NCBI RefSeq assembly: GCF_000003195.3
Contig: NC_012877.2
Span: 21,044,294-21,108,293 of the forward strand
Direction: 5' to 3'
Source: Sorghum bicolor
Lineage: Eukaryota > Streptophyta > Magnoliopsida > Poales > Poaceae
DNA length: 64,000 nucleotides
Below are positions 23,001 to 34,290 of the stretch, piece by piece. Under the pieces are notes generated by a model. The model saw only the letters and a program-made list of their open reading frames with translations. It was not told the origin of the DNA and searched no databases. The position numbers and the translations under genes are program-made. Position 1 is the first letter of the stretch, and every line of letters starts with the position of its first letter.

Positions 23001-24126
23001 CTAAATTCATGAAACAATTACGTGAGATCAAATATCATTTGGAAAGCATGTCACAATATTTCCACATTTCTTTGAAACGTACTACAGCAGTTATGAAAAA
23101 GACAAATATAGCAAGCAAGGAAAACCTAACTGTATAAATCTATATTTACGACTAAAACTGCAAACTAAACCATGCCATATTATAGATCTAGTGCATAGAG
23201 AATTTCACAAGGATTCCAAAAGTCCACATTTGCTATTTTACGACTTTTCAATGAATTATTATGCATTTCCAAAGTTTATACAAGAAATCTGTAAAAACAA
23301 AAGATAATGGGAAAACAACTTTGGATCGGGAACCCTGAACTTTCTCCGAATCAACCCGCCGTCCAGAGCACTATTCATATGAGTCTGTGGTTCGCATTTA
23401 GAACCCTGAGGTTTACTCTATTTCAACCCGAGGTCCTTGTCCTTCTTCCAAAAACAAAGCAAGCAGCAGCAGCAGCGCTGGCCATGTCCGAGAGCGGCAG
23501 GGAGAGCACCAGGCGGCGCAGCGACGGCCAGCAAGGCAAAGGTGACCCCAATGTCGCTTGTGGGCGACTCTGGCCTGCCCAGCAATGGTACACAGGGGGG
23601 GCACAGTAGCAGCGACGCAGCAGCAGTGGAGCGGCACCGGCGGCGGCTCGGGCGAGCGCCGAGATGAAGAAGGAAGGGCAGAGGGAGTGAGGGCAAGTGA
23701 GTGAAAGAATAATGAGTGCCTCTGGTGTCCCAAAACGGAAGAGGGAGCAGCAGCAACACAGTAGCAATGGTGGGGGCACGCTCTAGTGCATGGGCGACAC
23801 GCAGGCAAAACATCGAGCATGTGGCGTGCAGCAAAGTAGGGAAGGTGGGACGGTGGTTTGGGCCACTTCTGGGCCGAATTGGACCCTGAGCCAAAAATGA
23901 AGTTTGCTTATCTCGCCGTGCTCTACAACTTTGATTAAGGATGCTCTATCATTAGACCAACAAATTAGGAGATAACTTGATACCAAATCACGAGTGTCAA
24001 CGTATTGACGGTAATTAGCAAAACCAATAATTGATGGTCCAAACCATGTCAAACTTGATGCAACTTTTTGCATGCTCTTCTCCAAACAATTATGCACAAC
24101 TTTTATTCTTGGACCAACTTGAGTTG
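20059..24126 (-). repeat. R3 5' LTR, inner part (split by R4)
   Basis: Starts TGTAACAGAACTG on the plus strand next to the primer site and continues to the R4 insertion at 24127. It is non-coding, with many short runs of AT-rich sequence and a GC-richer stretch at 23400-23800 where frames rich in Ala/Ser are compositional. The remainder of the LTR is 38561-39461. Joined, the LTR is about 4.97 kb. Identification rests on the primer site, the TG end and the TAACACCCC start at the far end; there is no second LTR to compare. Confidence 0.6.
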
Positions 24127-25216
24127 TGTCGGTGTTTCCCCCCGGGGGGTCACACCAACTAGTAAATTTGTATGCGTGCTCCCTTTTCTAGATGGTGATG
24201 CAAAAAGACACAAAGATTTATCCTGGTTCAGGCAAGAGAAGGCCCTACATCCAGCGGGGTGGGGGGAGAGTTTGTATTATTCTGCACCTAAGTGCTTGTA
24301 CAGGGGTGAATACAAGCGTGTATGAACTGGGATGGAGATGGAGTATGGAAGCTCTACTACGTGTGTGTTGTATCGCGTGTTGCCTTCTGTCCCTTGTATC
24401 CGCTCCCGGGCCTCCCCTTTTATAGTTCCAAGGAGGGGCCTAGGGTACATGTATAGGCGTCAGAGTAGGGGTCGATAGAGGTATGGCGCGCTGACCTACT
24501 TGAGGCCTCCGTACCGGCGTGGTTTCGAGCCATCTTGTCCTGCTAGCTTGATGATGATTACGCGTGCCCCGGTATCCCGCTCTGCGCGCCGTCCTGGGCT
24601 GGTTTACCTGTTATATGCTTGTACGTCGCGGCAGTGTCTGCGTCGGAGTGGTTGAGGTGCTGTCACTCGTCACCCGACTCTTCTCCTGGAAGGAAATGTG
24701 CCTACTCGAGGCTCTGGTGCCGTATAATGCCTTGCCGGTCAGAGCGCTGACTTTGGGCGTCTCGAGGGGGGTCTTGATTAGACGTTCCGACCCACTCCCT
24801 GCGACCTGCCATGCTCTGGCTTATTTGGTGGGGAAGGCTGTAAAAAGAATGACTGTTAGGTGAGAACACGACAGGCGCATAAAATGCCTGTTCCCTATCA
24901 CGCTTCCCGTGACTGGCGAGTTAGGTGAGAACGCGACAGGCGCATTAAATGCCCTGGTTCCCGTGCCCATGACAGGCGGCGGGTGGCGTCCTTGCGCTCG
25001 ACGCCTTCCGATTCGCTCGAGCCTGTTTCCGTGTTCGACGGTAGCCGGCGCTCGAGCCCTGATCGATTCGCGGGACGCTCTTTCCGTGTTCGAGACTATG
25101 GCCATCGAGGGCCGCACGCGTGACTGGGTAGAGCGTCGAGTTGGAGGCCTCGACTCGCGTACGGGCATACTCGTCATGCACATCAGTTAGGGTACCCCTT
25201 ACTGATATCCTTGACA
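24127..25216 (-). repeat. R4 3' LTR
   Basis: Begins TGTCGGTGTTT with a run of C and G (CCCCCCGGGGGG), ends CCTTGACA on the plus strand. Matches 37492-38555 with a few percent divergence and one internal length difference. Confidence 0.93.
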
Positions 25217-25229
25217 GTAGCCCCCGAGT
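25217..25229 (-). other. R4 polypurine tract
   Basis: On the minus strand ACTCGGGGGCTAC immediately precedes the 3' LTR. The core CTCGGGGGCTA recurs at 25313-25323 and 30905-30915. Confidence 0.75.
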
Positions 25230-25991
25230 CTCCATTTGAGCGCTGGCACTCGAGTGGAGGCTATATTTTGTGGTTTAGTTTCCGTGGTGGCGCGCGAGCG
25301 ACCCCGCGGGGGTAGCCCCCGAGCCCTTGGAGGAGTTTTTGACTCCTTCGAGGGATATAATGCCTAATTTGTGGAAAAGCCCTCGATATCCATCATGGAA
25401 GGCTCTGATTGATTCGTTTTATGCGGGGGCGGGGGGGCTCGACGTACCCCCGGTGGAGCGAGCGTCGTTTACCCTAGATTGAGCTCCTAACGGGCAGTCC
25501 AAGTGAGAACCTGTGCCCCTTTCGAGGGGGTCAGCTGCAGCCCTGAGGCGTTCTCATAAAGCGGGGTCAGCATGGTCGGGGTGACTGGTCTCGTTCGATA
25601 GAGTCCAGCGGCTCGATGCCTCCCTTCGGGGGCATTCCTTACGACCGTATCGACCCTGCCTTGGACATCCCCAGCGAATTCTCGAGGCGGGCCTCGATTT
25701 TTGACCACTCGCTTGGCATCCCTGACTCTGGTACTCGAGATCGGCTGTCGAACCCGTTCGGTGGGCCAGCCTGCGACCTCTTGAGATTCTTGGTGCAACG
25801 AGTGCGTACCTTAGCTTACAAGGGAAGGAAGAGGCCATGGCGGTTCACCTTTCTACCCGTTGGGCGCGCCTTTTTAGGCAGGAGCCGTTGCGACACTGTA
25901 TCAGCGCAGAATTCGTAGCGTCCCGTCTATGAGGAGGAAAAAGACCGTTAGGCGGCGCATTTATGGGGTAGTTACCGTGTTTATCGGATCT
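25230..25991 (+). other. R4 non-coding stretch upstream of the antisense gene
   Basis: GC-rich sequence between the 3' LTR and the antisense gene's promoter. It holds a second copy of the polypurine-like motif at 25313. Frames present on both strands show no recognised domain. Confidence 0.5.
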
Positions 25992-25993
25992 GT

Positions 25994-26020
25994 CCATTGG
26001 TGGGTCGCCACCTATAAATA
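25994..26020 (+). promoter_or_regulatory. Promoter of the R4 antisense gene: CCAAT-like and TATA boxes
   Basis: CCATTGG at 25994-26000 and CTATAAATA at 26012-26020 lie about 80-100 bases upstream of the ATG at 26098, with a pyrimidine-rich leader between. This is a regular plant core promoter arrangement on the strand opposite to gag-pol. Confidence 0.65.
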
Positions 26021-26097
26021 CACCGTGGCCTTGCTGCCGTTTTCCCTTCCGCCTTCTGCCTCCATTCTTGCCTCAATTCCCTTGCCATCTCACGCGC

Positions 26098-29000
26098 ATG
26101 CACCCTCGAGTAGCAGCGAGTTCGCCTTTCTCCCACCTGAAGATGCCCGTGAGGCTCATCGCCGCCGATGACTGGCGCTCGTCGTCAATGACGGAGCGCC
26201 GGCTGTTGGAGCTTGAGAGGGAGGGACTCCTACGCCCCCGCACGTCGTCGTCGCGGCCGGAGTGGATCGCGCCGGCGGCAGACCATCGGGAGCCAAGGCC
26301 GCCCACAGGCTATGTGGTCTCCTTTGCCAAATTCCACCGCCACAGCCTGGGCGCTCCTCCGAGTCGCTTCATGCGGGCGCTCTGCCACCACTACGGGGTG
26401 GAGCTCCAGCATTTCTCCCGAAACGCCGTCACCGCCGCGGCGGTTTTTGCCGCGGTGTGTGAGGGCTACTTGGGGATGATGCCCCACTGGGATTTGTGGC
26501 TCCACCTATACCGGGGCGAGCTCTTCAACGCCCCCGGCGGAAGCGCAGGAGTAAGGAAGCCGGTTCGAGCTGGGTGCCTCAACCTGGTGCTCAAGACCGG
26601 CAAGTCGGAGAGGCCGCGTGAGTACATCCCGGTGGGGTTGACGTCGAATCACGCCGGATGGGACTCCCAGTGGTTTTACTTACGGAACGACGACGACCTC
26701 CTCCCAGCCTACACCGGGCGTGTGATCTCGGAGCGTCCCAAGCACTGGAAGTATGGCGTCGTCCAAGTTCACCAGTCGCGGCTCGACCCCCTCCTCGACG
26801 CCTTGAAGAAATTACGCGAGGAAGGCCTGACCGCCGCTCTCGTCCTCTCGGCCGTCCATCATCAGAGGGTTCTTCCGTTGATGTCTCGGCCGCTGAGGAT
26901 GGACGAGATGGGTCCCGGCGTTTCATCCTGGGACCTCGAGGTGTGCCGGATGTCCAAAGAGGCTCCGGCGGACGACGAGGTCGCGGCCTGGGTCAGGGCG
27001 GCTGTCGCCGGTGACTTCCAGCCGGAACATGTTAATGGCTTCCCTATGAGGCCTGATGAGGGATCGATCGACTTGGTAAGTCTTTTTCCTACTTACGACT
27101 TCGATTGTCGATTTTCTTGGTCCTCCTTAAGACTTGTCCTTGTCTGCGCAGGGATCGATCGATGTTCGGTCCTCGAGGCCTCCAGTGAAGGAGGACGAGG
27201 TCGATCGTGACAAGCGGCGAGAGTCCGCGGAAAAGCAGAAGTCCGTATTGGACTTAAAAAAGAAAAATGAGAAGAAAAAGAACCTCGAGCGCCAAGCGCT
27301 GGAGACGCGCCGAGTGAAATCTAGGCAGAGGGGGGAGCCTGAGGAAGAATCCCCAGATGAGGATGAGGGTGGCGATGGCGACGACGACAGCGACGACTCC
27401 GAGGGGATGGCGTCTCACATCGACCGGATCCTCGAGGGCCTGCCTCGAGGCGACGTCGACGCCTCGCGGACAGGAGCACCAAAGGAGGGGCCAGGCGGGT
27501 CTCCTGAAAGGCAACAGAGGGAGTCGTCCTCTCGCCGCTCCCGAGCTGACACCCCTCCCGTGCCTGCGCAAAGTCGGGCCGTCCCGTGCCCCCAACCTCC
27601 CCCTGTGGCAAAGGCGGGCGACCGGGCTAAGCCCCAAGCGACGGGGCCGTTGACCCGTGGCCGTGCCGCGGCCTCCGGCAAGGGGGAAACAAGCTGCAGG
27701 AGCGCTAGCCCTGCTTGCCAGGCAGGAGATGCTGAGCCGAGGCCCGCGCTCGTTTGTGAGGGGCCTGGAGCCTCGACGCGGGGCGGTTCGAGGCCTGCCG
27801 GTCGAGGTACCGGCAGGCGAGCCGTTCTCCCTGTGGGGTAAGGTCTTCGACGCTGTGATTCTCATCCTCCTATTTCTTTGTGTTTTCTCATGTAACGGCC
27901 TCTCTCATGTCCGTTCTTCTTTCTTGAGGTTGAAGCGGACGCTCGAGCAGGCCCAGCCCTCGATGGCAAAAAGGCTTAAAATAGGAGTGGCTTCCAAAGA
28001 TTCAGGTTAGCGGCTCATTCCCGTCGTTATAGGAGTGGTGTTGTTCTTACGTCGATCATCGTGACGATTGTCCTTTGCTTTTTGCGTGTTTTATAGGCTC
28101 CTCTGACCCCCGACCGCCGACCGGTGCCGAGAGCGCCCCGCCCTGTCCCCTGGTGGGTGAGTCTGCCCCATCGTCGCCAAAGCGGGTTGAGGCACCTCAC
28201 CCCCAAGAGCAGGAGGGAGCCCCCGAGCCTCCCCGATCTGGGGTCGAGGGGGATCCTATCACTATAAGTGATGGGTCCGGTGGCGACGAGACTTCGAAGG
28301 ATGCCCGACCTATGGACGAAGAGGTCAAGACCTCCCCCGTCGCGAAGCGGACACCCTGGCCTGCCGGGCTTCGCTCCGTCGAGGAGCAGAGGAAGAAGGA
28401 GGAAGAGGAGCGCGAGCAGGAGACGCGGCAACAGCTGCAGGAGGAGTAGCGGCTGTAGCCGGAAGGAGGAGAGGAGGGGCAGCCGCCAGCAGGTCCCCAG
28501 CTCGAGGAGCTGCTGGAGCAGGACCGTCAACAGGAGCTGCAGGAGCTCTAGGAGCAACAGCGGCAGAGGGGCCAGCAGTTAGAGGAACTGCTCGTGCCTC
28601 CCTCTCAAAGTCTGCCCCAACCAGCTCCACCAGTGCCGCAAGAGCCTGAGAACAGGGAGGAGAGTCTGCCGGTTTACGGTCCTCCGACTCCGGCGTGGCT
28701 CCGTCCAGGGGCACCCGCTTCGATCCCAGCATAGCTGGGGCGGGCGGACGGCATGGTGGCGCTTGCATGTATGATGCGCACCCCCATTGACCCTCAGTCT
28801 GAGATCAGGGGTACGATTTACGGAATGGACGGAATCGCTCTGGGATTCCTCCGTGAGCGTCGATCGTGGGAGGACTGCGTCCCCGCCGAGGAAGACGAGG
28901 TCGGGACGTCGGGCGGCGGTGGCGGTAGCGAGACCGGGACCTGGAAGACGGTGGACGACAACGGGCGGTTCCCCTCCCTCGTCGACTTGTTCCTGCGCCA

Positions 29001-30537
29001 CGGGGGGTCGCTCGAGACCGTCGAGGAGCTCATCCAGGGCGTCAAGGCGCGCGCCGACCAGGAGATGGAGAACTGGTGCCCCGACCGGATCCACATCCGG
29101 GCTTCCACCGATCTGTCCGAACACAACATTTTTCTGGACGACCGGAAGGAGGCCGAGAAGTGGGAGCACGTCGAGGAGCTCCGCCTTTGGATGAAGCATA
29201 CAGTCGGGCTCCTGTCCGACATTGTTAACATCGGGCTCGGACCGGCCTACTTTGTAAGTATTTTTCAGTCCTTAATCCTTATAGAACGTTTGGTTTTGTG
29301 TTCTAACTACTCAATCGCCGGTTCGCAGGACCTGAAAGAGACTTCCCACATCAAATCGAGCTTCATGCATGCCACGAGTGGCGGCTGGGAGCAACTCACC
29401 ATTCTCAAGGACAAACTCCTGGAGTCGCAGGAGAAGCTCCTCAAGGCCTACAAAGATCTCTTGGCACTTGAGGAGGAGAAGAAGGAGAGGGAGGCTGCTC
29501 TGGCCGAGGCTCGAGAGGCCTCGAAGAAAGCAGTGGAAGAGGCTACGCTTCTGAGGGAGCAGACCATGATGGTCGAGGAAGCCGCGTCCAAGGCCCGGGA
29601 GGAGGTCTTATAAGAACACTATCGCTGACCTGGACAAGGAGAAGGGCCTCCTCAAGACTGACCTGGCCTCCATCTGAGAATCCTTCCAGAAGATGAAGGT
29701 GGAGTGTGTGAATGGCGAGATCACCACGAGCGCCGCGAAGGAGGCCAAAAAGAAGGCTTTTGAGGATCTCGAGGCGGAGCGGGCTCGATCCCGCAGCCTC
29801 TCTGACGACGTCGATCATCTGAAGAGAGCACTTTTGGAAAAAGATGGGGCCATCGCGCAAGCCGGCAAGGTGATCGAGGATCTGCGCGTTGCCAACACCG
29901 AGCTGGTGCGCCCCAACAAGGAGATCGAGAGGGCCAACACCAACTTGGTTGGTGAGAACACGGCTCTAGAGGAGAGGATTCGTGGTATGTTTCTACTATC
30001 GAGTTTCTTTCCGAGGTGTGCTTTACGTTATCTAAATTCTCCGTGTTGGTCTTTGTAGGGCTTAAAGACGAGCTGTTGGCCACCCAAGTCGAGGCCCGTT
30101 CCGCCAAAGCTCAGCTCGAGGGGGAGGTCGCTTTGAATGGTCGGCTACGGACCGCAATAAGCGACCTCTCGGCCTTCTGGGAGCACGAGCCTGTTCACGA
30201 GTCGAGGGAGGAGGCTCGAGGTGACGCACTGGTCGATCAGCTGTGCTACCTAGGCGCAACGCTGAGGGATGGAGTGCGGGATGCTCTTCATATCGGAGTG
30301 AAGCGGGCGATGGCGGTAGTCTGCTCAGGCTTTTCGTACGATATGGAGGTGGTGTCCCACGGCTTCATCACCGACATCTCCAAGACTGACGCGGAGAACG
30401 AGGAAAGGCTCCACGCCTTGATCGATGACGCAGAGGTCCCTAGGGAGAGGCTGGCTAAGTTGTTCGAGCCAGAAGTACTTCCCCCCGAGACTAGCCCGGG
30501 CACGGGTGATGGTGGTGAGGGCCGAGATGCGTACTGA
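26098..30537 (+). pseudogene. R4 antisense gene: putative gypsy-type 'Transposase_28' protein with coiled-coil tail
   Basis: Six exons are supported by GT-AG borders with matching codon phase: 26098-27075, 27152-27837, 27929-28005, 28097-29253, 29329-29984, 30059-30537. Exon 1 holds the Transposase_28 domain found in many grass 'putative gypsy type transposon' proteins (blocks such as PPTGYVVSFAKFHRHSLG and EGYLGMMPHWDLW). Exon 2 is Lys/Glu- and then Ser/Pro-rich. Exons 4-6 contain long Glu/Lys/Ala/Leu stretches expected to form coiled coils. Function is unknown. Decay: four TAGs in exon 4 (28447, 28456, 28549, 28732), each one base from CAG; a frameshift near 29608; and a TGA near 29676. The Met at 26143 is an alternative start. 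Confidence 0.8.
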
Positions 30538-31073
30538 GGTCTGTGAGCCTCCTCTGGGTGCCTAGGCCCCTTGTATAGTATTTTGTTGTTCTATCTTATG
30601 TAGTACTGTGTTTTTGAGTGGCTTATAAGATCTGTGAATGTTTGCCTATCTTTCTGCTCGAGATTCTTATTCAGCCTGTGTCTGTAATTCCCATTTGGTC
30701 TTTTGTTAAGGCGACCTCGATTACCTCGAGGGTGAGGAAGCGAGTAAAGGTACCGTAGCCCGGAGGTGTAGGAGTCCTTAGGCTCATTGTCCCTCGGCCC
30801 TTAAGGGGCTCGAGGTGCCTCCACTATTCGACCGCATGAGATTTACTTATAGGAACGAGAGAATTTCCTGGCTTTTTCAATATTTGTGGGGGGAACCCCC
30901 CTACTAGCCCCCGAGGGGGTATTGACTATGATGGGTCATAGTTGGTACTCCCTTCTAACGTTGAAATTTCGACCAACGAAAAAGGTAAATTACTCAAGGG
31001 AAAGAACTTTTTCATTCATGCGTTCATACGGTCTTGGTACAAAATGTACATGGGAACATAATGCTTTGAAATT
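30538..31073. other. R4 spacer between the antisense gene and integrase
   Basis: The plus-strand antisense gene and the minus-strand gag-pol genes converge here. The spacer has T-rich stretches at 30570-30620 that could serve transcript ends, and another polypurine-like CTCGGGGGCTA (minus strand) at 30905-30915. No gene is supported. Confidence 0.5.
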
Positions 31074-32173
31074 CTAGGGGTAGAATCGACGTAGCTGTTC
31101 GATGTTCCATGCGTTGGTGAAGATCGCCCCTTTCTCGTCCGCTAGCTTGTATGTCCCCGGCTTCTGGACCTCGGCCACTACGTATGGGCCCTCCCAAGAT
31201 GTAGTCAGCTTGTGGCGTCCTTGATTGCTTTGCCACCGTCGTAGGACAAGATCGCCCACGTTCAGATCTCTCTTGCGCACGTGCTTGTCGTGGTAGCGTC
31301 GAAGCTTCTGCTGGTATCTGGCGGAGTTGAGGAGGGCCATGTCTCGAGCTTCCTCGAGCTGGTCGACCGCATTCTCTCGAGTCTCCTTATTTGATTGCTC
31401 GTTACATGCTTTGAGTCGAGGGGATCCATACTCGAGGTTCGTCGGGAGCACGGCCTCAGAGCCATAGACCATGAAAAATGGGGTGTATTTTGTGGCCCTA
31501 CTTGGCATCGTCCTTAAGCTCCAGAGGACCGAAGAAAGCTCTTCGACCCATTTCTTGCCAAATTTCTTCAAGCGGTTGTAGATCCTCGGTTTGAGCCCCT
31601 GCAAAATCATGCCGTTGGCACGCTCGACCTGGCCGTTAGTTCGAGGGTGGGCCACTGCAGACCAGTTCACACGGATGTGATGCCGATCGCAGAATTCCAA
31701 GAACATTTTGCCAGTGAACTGAGTGCCGTTGTCAGTGATGATGACGTTGAGAATCCCGAACCGGTGGATGATGTCGGTGAAGAAAAGGATGGCTTGCTCG
31801 GAACGGATGTTGGTGATGGGTTGAGCCTCGATCCATTTGGAGAATTTGTCTATTGCCACCAAAAAATGGGTGTATCCCCCTTTTGCCTTCTGTAGAGGCC
31901 CTACAAAGTCGAGCCCCCCTACCGCAAACGGCCACGTGATGGGGATCATCTGGAGAGAGCGTGGGCGGGCAGATGCATCTGCTTGGCATAGAACTGGCAC
32001 CCATGGCATGAGCGCACGAGCTCGATGGTGTCAGATACGGTCGTTGGCCAGTAGAAGCCTGGTCGGAAAGCGTTCCCTACGAGGGTCCGTGGAGCAGCGT
32101 GGTGGCCGCAAGCCCCCGAGTTTAGATCCTCAAGGAGTTTTTGGCCTTCTTCTATGGTGATGCAACGCTGCAA
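31074..32173 (-). pseudogene. R4 integrase
   Basis: The zinc-binding domain (about 32130-31980; His-His and CHGC motif near 32020) and the catalytic core are present. Core residues are visible as GLDFVGP, TDNGTQF and the Glu in NGQVERAN, the D,D-35-E pattern of retroviral-type integrases. A C-terminal region with GDLVLRR and SWEGPYVV follows. A frameshift near 32000 separates the zinc-binding part from the core. From the core to the stop at 31074 the frame is intact for 311 residues. There is no chromodomain, as expected for the Tat lineage. Confidence 0.88.
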
Positions 32174-33001
32174 GATCCCTGTTGGGCTTCGTCGGTATAG
32201 CTCATTGCCCTCACTGTAGATTACATACGATTTGGCCCGTCGAGCGATACGGCGGGCCTCGGATCGATCTTCTGGTAGCTCGCAGCGGATTAGGCAGTCG
32301 AGGAACGGCGTGCACCAGTCAAACGGTCAACTGGGCCGTTCTTCCACCTCCATTACCTCGGCTGCCATTAGCAGCGCTTCGATGGTGTCAGTTTGCTGGG
32401 CAGGAGTGGCTTCGACACCAGCCCCCGAGCCCAAGTTGACGGATGGCTCGTGTAAATCTCTTGAGAATGCGCCTGGTGGGACCGCGCCTCGAGTCGACAC
32501 GATCTTAGCGAGTTTGTCGGCCGCCTTGTTGTAGCATCAGGCGATGTGGACGAGCTCGAGGCCGTGGAACTTATCCTCGAGCCGTCGGACCTCCTTGCAG
32601 TATGCCTCCATTTTCGAGTCGTGGCAGCTCGAGGCCTTCATCACTTGGTCGATGACGAGCTGGGAGTCGCCTCGAACATCGAGGCGTCGGACTCCTAGCT
32701 CGATGGCGATCTTCAGACCATTGACAAGGGCCTCGTATTCCACGATGTTGTTTGATGCGGCAAAATGTATCCTGATGACATACCTCATGTGAACGCCTAG
32801 GGGCGAGATGAATAGCAGGACCGCCCCAGCTCCCGTCTTCATGAGAGACCCGTCGAAATACATCGTCCACAGCTCTGCCTGAACTTGGGCCGGGGGAGCT
32901 GGGAGTCCGTCGATTCCGCGACGAAATCCACCAGGACTTGTGATTTGATAGCTTTGCGGGGCGCGTAAGTGAGGTTCTAACTCATGAGCTCGACCGACCA
33001 C
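32174..33001 (-). pseudogene. R4 second RNase H-like domain and linker to integrase
   Basis: The frame at 33001-32537 has the RNase H features MYFDGS, an EYEAL helix and DSQLVI, giving the Asp-Glu-Asp set. Tat elements carry an extra RNase H of this kind after the ordinary pol RNase H. It is offset from the upstream frame by one base, apparently a lost C in a C run near 32895. TGA codons follow at the end of the domain (CGA origin likely) and again near 32330 before the integrase zinc-binding region. Confidence 0.8.
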
Positions 33002-34290
33002 TTAGCGATTCTTCCCGTGGCCTCCCGACTCTGGATGATCTCACCCAAGGGGAAGGACGAGACCACCGTGATAGGGTGGCCGAGGAAGTAATGTTGCAGC
33101 TTGCGTCGGGCGAGGATCACGGCGTAGATTAGCTTCTGGATCTGTGGGTATCGTGCCTTGGTTTCCGAGAGCACCTCGCTGACGAAATAGATTGGCCTCT
33201 GGACTAGCAGTGCTTGCCCCTCCTCCTGCCTCTCGACCACTACCGCGGCACTGACGACCTGGGTCGTCGAGGCGACGTACAGAAGCAGAGGTTCTGCGGG
33301 TTGGGGTGGGACTAAGACCGGAGCAGAGGTCAGTGTTTTGTTCAAGTTTTCGAGGGCTTCCTCGGCCTCAGGGGTCCAAGAGAAACGCTCGACTTTCTTC
33401 AGGAGTCGATACAGCGGCAACGCCTTTTCTCCCAACCTTGAGATAAAACGACTCAGCGCCGCTAAGCATCCCATGACTCTCTGCACGCCCTTGACGTCTC
33501 GGATTGGCCCCATTCTCGTGATGGCCAAGAGTTTCTTGGGATTAGCCTCGATGCCGTGCTGGGAAACGATGTAACCCAGGAGCATGCCTCGAGGCATGCC
33601 GAAAAAGCACTTCTCGGGGTTGAGCTCGATCTGGTTGGTGAAAGCGATCTCGAGGTCCTGAATCAGGTCTCCCCGTTGCTTTGACTTGACGACGATGTCA
33701 TCAACGTAGGCCTCGACCGTCAATCCTATGTGCTTGCCAAACATGTGGAGCATGCAGCGCTGATATGTGGCTCCCACGTTTCGAAGCTCGAACGGCATGG
33801 TTACATAACAGTACATCCCAAAAGGCGTGATAAAAGATGTCACGAGCTGGTCGGACTCTCTCATTTTTATTTGATGGTAACCAGAATATGCATCAAGGAA
33901 AGAAAGGGTTTCACATCCCACAGTAGAATCAACAATTTGATCGATACGTGGTAATGGAAAAGGAACTTTTGGACATGCTTTATTTAAACTCGTATAATCG
34001 ACACACATCCTCATTTTCCAATTCTTTTTCTTAACTAGTACAGGATTTGCTAACCAGTCGGGATGGTGAAACTCCTTGATGAATCCGACCGTCAAAAGCT
34101 TGTAGATCTCCTTGCCAATGATCTTGCGCTTCTCCTCGTCGAAGCGACGCAGCCGCTGCTTCACTGGCTTGGAACCGGCTCGAATTTCCAAGGAGTGCTC
34201 AACTACTTCCCTCGGTATGCCCGGCATGTCCGAGGGACTCCATGCAAACATGTCAGCGTTTGCACGAAGAAAGTCGACGAGCACGACTTC
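32977..34290 (-). pseudogene. R4 reverse transcriptase and RNase H
   Basis: Begins directly after the TAG that ends gag-pro, in the same frame and without an early ATG. Blocks include HHPDWLANPVLVKKKN, MCVDYTSLNKACPK, FLDAYSGYHQI and the catalytic YVDD near 33690. A pol RNase H region follows (about 33400-33000; LLLYVASTTQVVSAAVV, YFVSEVLSETKARYP). It stops at TAG 32979-32977, after which the conserved NLTYAPRKA linker continues in frame, so this stop is a later mutation. Confidence 0.88.

Noticed and set aside
23307..23894. Several overlapping frames near 23.4-23.9 kb
   Set aside because: They lie within the R3 LTR, overlap on both strands and have simple Ser/Pro/Ala composition.
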